DNA of 8,626 nucleotides from Clostridiales bacterium (GTDB lineage Bacteria; Bacillota; Clostridia; Peptostreptococcales; Anaerovoracaceae). The stretch covers positions 1 to 8,626 of the forward strand of contig WRFF01000069.1 in the NCBI GenBank assembly GCA_009778945.1, given 5' to 3'. Position numbers and translations under genes: made by a program. Below the pieces are notes generated by a model. It made no database searches. It was given only the letters and a program-made list of their open reading frames with translations, and was not told where the DNA came from. Positions 3,821-8,626 of the stretch are shown here, in pieces (the first letter of the stretch is position 1; each line of letters opens with the position of its first letter).

Positions 3821-6466
3821 ATGAGTACGGAATATTCTCAGGAAACACTGGCGGACCTTTATCAGCGCCTCCGGACAGACCCCGACAGGGGGCTTAAGGC
3901 TTCCGAAGCCGACGCGGCCCGGCGGGAAACAGGCCGCAATATATTTGAGGAAGCCAGGAAAGATACAGTTCTTCAAAAGGCCGTGCATCATTTGACGGAT
4001 GTGACCTCTTTGATCCTGCTGGCGGCGGCGGTGGTCTCGTTGATTCTGTCGTTTGCCGACAATCACGGCTTCACGGACCCGATCGTTATTTTTGCGATCA
4101 TCGTGCTGAACGTCTTTCTGGCCGTCCGCCAGGAAATGGGCGCGGAGAGGGCCCTGGAGGCTTTGCAGCGCATGAACGCGCACCGGACGGTCGTGGTCCG
4201 GGACGGCGCGAAACAGACGATCGACGCGACCGAGCTGGTCCCGGGCGACATCTCCGTCCTGGAAGCGGGCGATATGATCCCCGCCGACGCCCGCCTTATC
4301 GAAAGCGTCAACCTGCAGGTGGAGGAGTCTGTCCTGACGGGGGAGAGCGTCCCTGTCGAAAAGGACGCGGACGCGGTCATTCCCGCGAAGGCCCCGCTCG
4401 GCGATCAGGCGAACATGCTGTTCTCCGGCTGCCTGGTCACGAACGGAAGGGCGAAAGCCGTAGTCACGAGGACCGGCATGCAGACCGAAATGGGCAAAAT
4501 CGCCGGGCTTCTGAACACCACGCATAAACTCAAAACCCCTCTTCAAAAAAGGCTGGACAAGCTGGGGATAACCTTGAGCTTCCTCGCCATAGGCGCGGCG
4601 GCGGTTATGTTCATTCTGGAATATTTGTACGGTACGGCATTTTTGAATGTGCTGATGAACGCGGTAGCGCTGGCCGTGGCGGTCGTCCCCGAAACGCTTC
4701 CCATCGTCGTGACTGTCAGCCTGGCTTTCGGCGTGCAGAACATGGCGAAGAAGAACGCGATTATCCGGAAGATACCCGCTGTAGAAACCCTGGGCAACGC
4801 GTCGATCATCTGCTCGGACAAAACCGGGACGCTGACGATGAACCGCATGTCCGTCAAGCAGGTCTGGGCGCTCGGGCACGAGCCGGCGAACGCCGAAGAC
4901 GAACTGGGGCACGATGAGATGCATTTGCTGAAAATGATGGGGCTTGCCAGCAACGCGTCGCTCAAAATGACGGACGGCGCGGAGCAGGCGATCGGCGATC
5001 CGACCGAGGTCGCGATCGTCCGCCTGCTGAAGGACAAGCATATCGAAAAAGAAAGCCTGGACGCCGTCTTCCCAAAAGTGTTCGAAATCCCGTTCGATTC
5101 CGTCCGGAAACTGATGACAACCGTGCATGTGCTGGAGGACGGGCGGTATGTGTCCGTCACCAAGGGCGCCTACGACCGGATCCCGGTAGACTGCACCTCC
5201 GGCTGCAGGGAGTACGCGAAGAAAATCCATGACCGGTTTGCCGAGGACGCGCTGCGGGTGCTTGCGGTCGCCTGCAAATATTACGACGAGCTGCCCGAAA
5301 CGCTGGACGCGGACGAGCTGGAGCACGGCCTGGCCTTCGCCGGTTTTGTAGGCATGATCGACCCGCCGCGCCCCGAAAGTATGGCGGCGGTGCAGGTTGC
5401 GAAGAACGCGGGTATAAAATCGGTGATGATCACGGGCGACCATGTCGTAACGGCCTCTGCGATAGCCCGCGAGATCGGTATTTTGGCGCAGGGCGATCGC
5501 GCCGTGACAGGCGCCGAGCTCGAGGAAATGTCCCAGGAGGAGCTGGTCGAAAACGTAAAGAGCTTCCCCGTATACGCGAGAGTCAGCCCCGAGGACAAAA
5601 TCCGTATCGTACAGGCGTGGCAGGCGCACGGAGAGGTTGTGGCCATGACGGGCGACGGCGTAAACGACGCGCCTGCGCTGAAGGCTGCGGATGTCGGCGT
5701 CGCCATGGGATCGGGCACGGATGTCTCAAAGAACGCGAGCGATATGGTGCTGACTGACGACAATTTTGCGTCTATCGTGGACGCCGTCGCGGAAGGCCGG
5801 CGCGTATACCATAATATCCGCAAGATCCTCTATTCCCTGATCAGCTGCAATATCTCGGAAATTTTCATCATGCTCCTGGCGATCCTGTTCGGCTGGGGCG
5901 CCCCCCTGGTCGCGCTTCAGCTGCTGCTGATCAATGTGGTCGCCGACGGCATTCCGGATCTCTTTATGTGCAGGGAAGCCGACCGGGGCGGAATGGCGCG
6001 CCAGCCTGTCCCCAAAGACACCGGCCTCTTTGCGGACGGGCTGGCGCTGAAGATCGGCGTCATGGTGGCTGTTTTCACCGTCATATCGCTGGCCGGGTTT
6101 TATATCGGGAATTTTGTCACGCTTCCCGGCGGCGTGGCCCCTTCCAGGCAGGCCGGCATCACGATGGCGTTTGTGGTCATCGGATGGTCGTCCATCGTCA
6201 ACATCTTCAACGCGAGAAGCAACACAAAATCGATCTTTAAAATCGGATTTTTGTCCAACAAACCGCTGTTTTTCGCGTCTCTGTTCTCCATTGCGCTTCT
6301 CGCCGCCGTTGCCTCCGTTCCGGTTTTGATGAGGCTTTTTTATTGCATTCCGCTGAGCCCGGCCCATTGGCTGATCATGATCGTGCTGTCTGTTGTCCCC
6401 TTGGCCGTGGGGGAACTTCAAAAAGTTTTTGCCGGACGGAAAAACCGGCGTCCCTCTGTGGTATAA
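3821..6466 (+). CDS. P-type cation-transporting ATPase, probably Ca2+ (P2 type)
   Basis: The 881-residue length is usual for bacterial SERCA/PMR1-like pumps, which export cations using ATP. The N-terminus (YSQETLADLYQRL, then GLKASEADAARR) is the cation-ATPase N-domain. Motifs in order: TGES (173-176, actuator); PETLP (290-294, M4); DKTGT with phosphorylated Asp333; KGAY (448, ATP binding); MIDPPRPE; MITGDH; TGDGVNDAP (610-618). M1/M2 span about 60-105, M3/M4 about 246-300, and six helices follow residue 665. Ligand positions: Glu291 in M4, Asn677 and Glu680 in M5, Asn705 and Asp709 in M6. The SERCA T799 position is Ala708. Site II ligands are therefore complete and site I only partly so, suggesting Ca2+ or Mn2+ transport, perhaps one ion per cycle. 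The ribosome site AAGGAG is only two bases from ATG, unusually close. A rhodanese lipoprotein lies upstream. Confidence 0.93.
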   Translation: MSTEYSQETLADLYQRLRTDPDRGLKASEADAARRETGRNIFEEARKDTVLQKAVHHLTDVTSLILLAAAVVSLILSFADNHGFTDPIVIFAIIVLNVFLAVRQEMGAERALEALQRMNAHRTVVVRDGAKQTIDATELVPGDISVLEAGDMIPADARLIESVNLQVEESVLTGESVPVEKDADAVIPAKAPLGDQANMLFSGCLVTNGRAKAVVTRTGMQTEMGKIAGLLNTTHKLKTPLQKRLDKLGITLSFLAIGAAAVMFILEYLYGTAFLNVLMNAVALAVAVVPETLPIVVTVSLAFGVQNMAKKNAIIRKIPAVETLGNASIICSDKTGTLTMNRMSVKQVWALGHEPANAEDELGHDEMHLLKMMGLASNASLKMTDGAEQAIGDPTEVAIVRLLKDKHIEKESLDAVFPKVFEIPFDSVRKLMTTVHVLEDGRYVSVTKGAYDRIPVDCTSGCREYAKKIHDRFAEDALRVLAVACKYYDELPETLDADELEHGLAFAGFVGMIDPPRPESMAAVQVAKNAGIKSVMITGDHVVTASAIAREIGILAQGDRAVTGAELEEMSQEELVENVKSFPVYARVSPEDKIRIVQAWQAHGEVVAMTGDGVNDAPALKAADVGVAMGSGTDVSKNASDMVLTDDNFASIVDAVAEGRRVYHNIRKILYSLISCNISEIFIMLLAILFGWGAPLVALQLLLINVVADGIPDLFMCREADRGGMARQPVPKDTGLFADGLALKIGVMVAVFTVISLAGFYIGNFVTLPGGVAPSRQAGITMAFVVIGWSSIVNIFNARSNTKSIFKIGFLSNKPLFFASLFSIALLAAVASVPVLMRLFYCIPLSPAHWLIMIVLSVVPLAVGELQKVFAGRKNRRPSVV

Positions 6467-6467
6467 T
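6459..6467 (+). promoter_or_regulatory. Extended -10 promoter of the HIT gene, inside the ATPase 3' end
   Basis: TGGTATAAT is a perfect extended -10 box that overlaps the TAA stop of the ATPase gene. The expected start point, seven bases past the box, is the A of the HIT ATG at 6474. No Shine-Dalgarno sequence lies between, which suggests a leaderless transcript. No convincing -35 is present. Confidence 0.6.
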
Positions 6468-6473
6468 TAATTC

Positions 6474-6818
6474 ATGGATTGCATATTTTGCAAAATTATC
6501 GCAGGGGAAATTCCGGCAGATGTTGTTTACGAGGATGATCAAATCCTCGTATTCCGCGATCTTGCGCCGCAGGCGCCGGCGCATGTGCTCATCGTGCCGA
6601 AACGCCATATCGCCTCTTTGGACGCGTTGGACGGCTCTTCCGAAGACAGGGAACTGCTGGGGTATCTGATGGGGAAGGTCCGTGAGATTGCGGGACAGCT
6701 CGAACTTTCGGAAGGGTACCGCCTTGTATGCAACTGCGGGGAATACGGCCAGCAAACGGTCCAGCATCTGCATTTCCATCTGCTCGGAAAACGGCAGATG
6801 GCCTGGCCTCCGGGCTGA
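6474..6818 (+). CDS. hinT: HIT-family nucleotide-binding protein (HinT branch)
   Basis: The product has 114 residues, the usual length. It begins MDCIFCKIIAGEIPADVVYE, the canonical HinT start, with Cys3/Cys6 as potential zinc ligands. It ends with QHLHFHLLGKRQMAWPPG: His98, His100 and His102 form the histidine triad, and the WPPG end marks the HINT branch. These enzymes hydrolyse purine nucleoside phosphoramidates and related AMP conjugates in the cytoplasm. One variation is LLGK where LLGG is usual. The start is fixed by family alignment, and no ribosome site precedes it; see the extended -10 promoter at 6459. It is followed by a small membrane-protein gene and rpsU, and HIT-rpsU proximity is common in Clostridia. 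Confidence 0.95.
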   Translation: MDCIFCKIIAGEIPADVVYEDDQILVFRDLAPQAPAHVLIVPKRHIASLDALDGSSEDRELLGYLMGKVREIAGQLELSEGYRLVCNCGEYGQQTVQHLHFHLLGKRQMAWPPG

Positions 6819-6877
6819 ATGTTTCTAAAATATTGCAGAACGTGAAGGGCGGGCAGGAAATACCTCTCGCTTTGGTA

Positions 6878-6889
6878 CTGTAATTACAG
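6878..6889. promoter_or_regulatory. 12-bp palindrome upstream of the small membrane-protein gene
   Basis: CTGTAATTACAG is a perfect palindrome 75 bp before the TTG start at 6965 and contains TGTAAT, a near -10 sequence. It could be an operator over a promoter for the 56-residue gene. The rest of 6819-6964 shows short possible stems (GAGA/TCTC; CCCG/CGGG at about 6929-6941) but no RNA family I recognise. Confidence 0.35.
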
Positions 6890-6964
6890 ATACGCGGATA
6901 CAGAGAGCTATCGTCTCAGGGGATAATTCCCGTAAAGCGGGGACAAGAAAGAAGAGGTGACAAA

Positions 6965-7135
6965 TTGGACATCGATAACACAAAAAGTTTAGAAGAACAC
7001 AAAAGGCGCAAGCAATGGCCTGCCGTGGTCATTTCGCTGGCAGTCGTAATTGTTGGGACAATATTGATTTCCATGCTGATCGGCGGTTTTCACGGCATCG
7101 GCGAATTGTTTGCTTTTATCGGAAAGCAATATTGA
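6965..7135 (+). CDS. Small single-pass membrane protein (56 residues, TTG start)
   Basis: A TTG at 6965 follows a good ribosome site (AAGAGGTG, ending five or six bases upstream). The frame runs 56 codons to TGA 7133-7135. The product begins MDIDNTKSLEEHKRRKQW, a charged cytoplasmic-looking segment with the cluster HKRRK. One strong hydrophobic helix follows, about residues 19-40 (PAVVISLAVVIVGTILISML), then a short tail GGFHGIGELFAFIGKQY. By the positive-inside rule the N-terminus would be cytoplasmic. I do not recognise a family. It lies between hinT and rpsU, which are normally close together. Its composition, ribosome site and helix make it a likely real gene missed by length cut-offs and ATG-only searches. 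A different frame at 7015-7209 overlaps it but has no such features. Confidence 0.65.
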   Translation: MDIDNTKSLEEHKRRKQWPAVVISLAVVIVGTILISMLIGGFHGIGELFAFIGKQY

Positions 7136-7167
7136 TACAGGCGCCGCGACATTTTTTTATCCATCGC

Positions 7168-7197
7168 TTGCAATACGCTTTACATTTGCGGTATACT
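7168..7197 (+). promoter_or_regulatory. rpsU promoter
   Basis: TTGCAA (7168-7173) and TATACT (7192-7197) are separated by 18 bp. A run of seven T (7152-7158) lies about ten bases upstream and could act as an UP-like element. Transcription would start near 7204, leaving a leader of about 48 bases that contains AGGAGGTGA before ATG 7252. Confidence 0.5.
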
Positions 7198-7251
7198 AAT
7201 CAAACATAATCGTGTGATTTTCGTCGTTACGCAAAGAGGAGGTGAGCAGGA

Positions 7252-7431
7252 ATGGCACAGGTGATCGTGCGTGAAAACGAAAGCCTTGAAAGCGCTTTGA
7301 AACGCTTCAAACGCTCATGCGCCAGAGATGGCGTAATGTCCGAATTGCGCAAGAGAGAGCATTACGAAAAACCCAGCGTCCGGCGTAAGAAAAAGTCGGA
7401 AGCGGCGCGTAAAAAAGCACGCAAATATTGA
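7252..7431 (+). CDS. rpsU: 30S ribosomal protein S21
   Basis: The 59-residue protein starts MAQVIVRENESLESALKRFK and continues RSCARDGVMSELRKREHYEK, then a Lys/Arg-rich tail RRKKKSEAARKKARKY. This is a full-length, typical Bacillota S21, which binds the 30S platform near the 3' end of 16S rRNA and assists initiation. The ribosome site AGGAGGTGA is near perfect. The gene has its own promoter and is closed by a strong terminator six bases after the stop, so it is probably a single-gene unit. Confidence 0.97.
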   Translation: MAQVIVRENESLESALKRFKRSCARDGVMSELRKREHYEKPSVRRKKKSEAARKKARKY

Positions 7432-7436
7432 CAGGG

Positions 7437-7462
7437 CGCTCCGGTTCGCCGGAGCGTTTTTT
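7437..7462 (+). terminator. Intrinsic terminator of rpsU
   Basis: A perfect 8-bp stem (CGCTCCGG with CCGGAGCG) closes a TTCG tetraloop and is followed by six T. The last T is also the first base of the phoH extended -10 box, so termination and initiation are packed together. Confidence 0.95.
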
Positions 7463-7470
7463 GTTATACT
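7462..7470 (+). promoter_or_regulatory. Extended -10 promoter of phoH
   Basis: TGTTATACT fits TGnTATAAT with one mismatch and abuts the rpsU terminator. A start seven bases past the box would be at 7477, three bases before ATG 7480. There is no Shine-Dalgarno sequence, so the message would be leaderless or nearly so. The terminator occupies the -35 position. Confidence 0.55.
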
Positions 7471-7479
7471 ATAAAATAT

Positions 7480-8442
7480 ATGGAAAACGATGTGAAAGAA
7501 GTGATCCGGTTCCCTTTGCTGGAAACCGTCGATCCGGTACAGCTCTTTGGGATACAGGACGCAAACCGCCGCAAAATCGAGGCGGCTTTCGATGTGGAGC
7601 TCGTTTTGCGCCGCGATGAAATCGTGGTGACCGGCAAACAGGCGGTCGCGGTGCAGGGCGTGTTGGAAGACCTGGTTTACGCGCTTGAAATCGGCGAGGC
7701 GATCGACGATCAAAAATTGGATTATATCCTGCATCTTGCCGCGGAGGGCGGTTCGTACAGGACGGGCGGCCCGGGCCGGGATATCGTCGCCTTCACGCAC
7801 CGCGGCAAACCGATCAAGGCGAAGACGGCAGGGCAGACCGCCTATGTGGATGCGATCCGCACGCACGAAATTGTGTTTGCGATCGGGCCGGCGGGTACCG
7901 GCAAGACCTATCTTGCCGTAGCGCTCGCGGCGGTCGCTTTCAAGAACCACAGCGTCGACAAGATCATTCTGGCCCGGCCCGCGGTGGAAGCGGGCGAACG
8001 GCTCGGCTTTTTGCCGGGAGACCTGCAGGAAAAAGTCGATCCTTATCTGCGCCCTCTGTATGACGCGCTCTATGACATCATGGGGCGCGATATGACGCTT
8101 CGCCTGAAGGAAAAAGAGGCGATTGAGGTGGTGCCGCTCGCTTATATGCGCGGCCGGACGCTTGACAACGCCTTCATAATCCTCGACGAGGCGCAGAACA
8201 CGACACGCGAACAGATGAAAATGTTTTTGACGCGCATGGGGATTGGCTCGCGCGTGGTCGTCACGGGCGATGTGACGCAGATCGACTTGCCGGAAGGGAA
8301 GGCGTCCGGGCTGTTACACGCGGAAAAAGTGCTGAAGAACGTCCCTGAAATCGTCTTTTGCAGGCTGAAAGACCGTGACGTAGTGCGGCATATCCTTGTC
8401 AAGAAGATCATCGGCGCCTATGAAAAATGGGAAAAGCGATAG
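7480..8442 (+). CDS. phoH: PhoH-family ATPase
   Basis: The 320-residue length is normal for PhoH. Residues 1-110 form the N-terminal region (FPLLETVDPVQLFGIQDANR, then a KH-like segment DEIVVTGKQAVAVQGVLEDL). The PhoH NTPase core follows: KTAGQTAYVDAI, Walker A GPAGTGKT (136-143), LARPAVEAGERLGFLPGDLQ, Walker B FIILDEAQN (Asp236, Glu237), then a sensor-like VVVTGDVTQIDLP. PhoH proteins are cytoplasmic RNA-linked ATPases, and the neighbourhood with ybeY points to RNA metabolism. ATG 7480 matches the usual family start but has no ribosome site. The gene ends with tandem stops TAG TGA (8440-8445), and the second overlaps the ATG of ybeY. Confidence 0.96.
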   Translation: MENDVKEVIRFPLLETVDPVQLFGIQDANRRKIEAAFDVELVLRRDEIVVTGKQAVAVQGVLEDLVYALEIGEAIDDQKLDYILHLAAEGGSYRTGGPGRDIVAFTHRGKPIKAKTAGQTAYVDAIRTHEIVFAIGPAGTGKTYLAVALAAVAFKNHSVDKIILARPAVEAGERLGFLPGDLQEKVDPYLRPLYDALYDIMGRDMTLRLKEKEAIEVVPLAYMRGRTLDNAFIILDEAQNTTREQMKMFLTRMGIGSRVVVTGDVTQIDLPEGKASGLLHAEKVLKNVPEIVFCRLKDRDVVRHILVKKIIGAYEKWEKR

Positions 8443-8444
8443 TG

Positions 8445-8626
8445 ATGCAGATCGAGTATGAGGATACGGATTTCCCCCCGGAGACGCTGCGCGCGGATTT
8501 TCAGCGCGCCGCCGAGGCAGTGCAGAAAAGCGAGGCGCTTTCAGGCTGCGAGCTGGAAGCGGACGTGCGTTTCGTCCCGGAGGAAGAAATGCGGGAGCTC
8601 AATCTGAAATTCCGCGGGAAGGACCG
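8445..8626 (+). CDS. ybeY: Endoribonuclease YbeY, N-terminal part (3' end outside window)
   Basis: The 60 visible codons read MQIEYEDTDFPPETLRADFQ, then a helix, then CELEADVRFVPEEEMRELN and LKFRGKD. The ending matches the conserved I-x-x-LN-x-x-[FY]-RGKD segment of YbeY, which precedes TDVLSFP and the zinc-binding H-x3-H-x5-H motif, both beyond the window. YbeY takes part in 16S rRNA 3'-end maturation and ribosome quality control. It follows phoH directly, the standard order, and is probably in the same transcript. ATG 8445 is chosen because it gives a typical N-terminus. An in-frame ATG at 8427 would add MGKAIV and overlap phoH by 16 bases, and a GTG at 8442 is a further option. Confidence 0.9.
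   Translation, partial: MQIEYEDTDFPPETLRADFQRAAEAVQKSEALSGCELEADVRFVPEEEMRELNLKFRGKD

Noticed and set aside
3716..5629. Long open frame of 637 codons on the minus strand
   Set aside because: It lies opposite the P-type ATPase, whose motifs are unmistakable. The antisense product is His/Arg-rich with no domain, a normal shadow of a GC-rich gene.
6776..6801. CCATCTG...CAGATGG inverted repeat at the 3' end of the HIT gene
   Set aside because: It has a 7-bp stem with a 12-base loop inside coding sequence over conserved residues and no T-tract, so it is not a terminator.
6819..6964. Riboswitch or T-box leader upstream of the small membrane-protein gene
   Set aside because: Only short competing stems are visible, and none of the conserved cores I know (T-box, SAM, glycine, c-di-GMP, ykkC, fluoride) is present. 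A covariance-model search would settle it.
7141..7158. GGCGCCGCG followed by seven T as a terminator for the 56-residue gene
   Set aside because: No stable stem can be formed directly before the T run. It may rather serve as an A/T-rich element upstream of the rpsU promoter.
7015..7209. 64-codon + strand frame starting MACRGHFAGSRN
   Set aside because: It overlaps the 56-residue TTG gene in another frame, has no ribosome site, runs into the rpsU promoter and looks like random coding.

Overview
All supported genes lie on the + strand. The window looks like a chromosomal segment of a Clostridia-like member of the Bacillota. The grounds are the order HIT protein, rpsU, phoH, ybeY, the strong AGGAGG-type ribosome sites on several genes, a Bacillota-style lipoprotein signal, and an intrinsic terminator with a UUCG loop. 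I cannot name the genus.

Positions 1-2970 are accessory and visibly decayed. They hold the 3' part of an AlbA/Schlafen-type ATP-binding regulator and a 5' stub resembling a short-chain dehydrogenase. Next comes a DUF6933 + pRiA4b ORF-3 gene split by one in-frame amber codon, then a Fic-family gene that has lost its N-terminal part. A 21-residue stub resembling ferritin follows. The ATP-binding protein and the Fic protein share one C-terminal design: a run of 12-bp repeats encoding four-residue units, then a homologous winged helix. A perfect 25-bp palindrome lies between the first gene and the DUF6933 gene.

Positions 2972-6466 carry a membrane-anchored zinc-ribbon miniprotein, a rhodanese lipoprotein and a complete 881-residue P-type cation ATPase. 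The ATPase retains most of the Ca2+-ligand positions of SERCA/PMR1-type pumps. The rhodanese and ATPase genes are 70 bp apart with no terminator seen between them and may be co-transcribed.

Positions 6474-8626 are conserved housekeeping: a HIT nucleotide-binding protein, an unrecognised 56-residue membrane protein starting at TTG, ribosomal protein S21, a strong terminator, PhoH ATPase, and the start of ybeY (rRNA maturation). The HIT gene and phoH have no Shine-Dalgarno sequence. Each instead has an extended -10 box (TGnTATAMT) 6-9 bases before its ATG, which suggests leaderless or nearly leaderless transcripts.

I see no convincing undescribed multi-gene system. The best leads are the amber-interrupted gene, the shared repeat-linker/winged-helix design in two enzyme families, the 25-bp palindrome, the leaderless-promoter pattern and the 56-residue membrane protein. 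No CRISPR array, tRNA, rRNA, transposase or known riboswitch was recognised.
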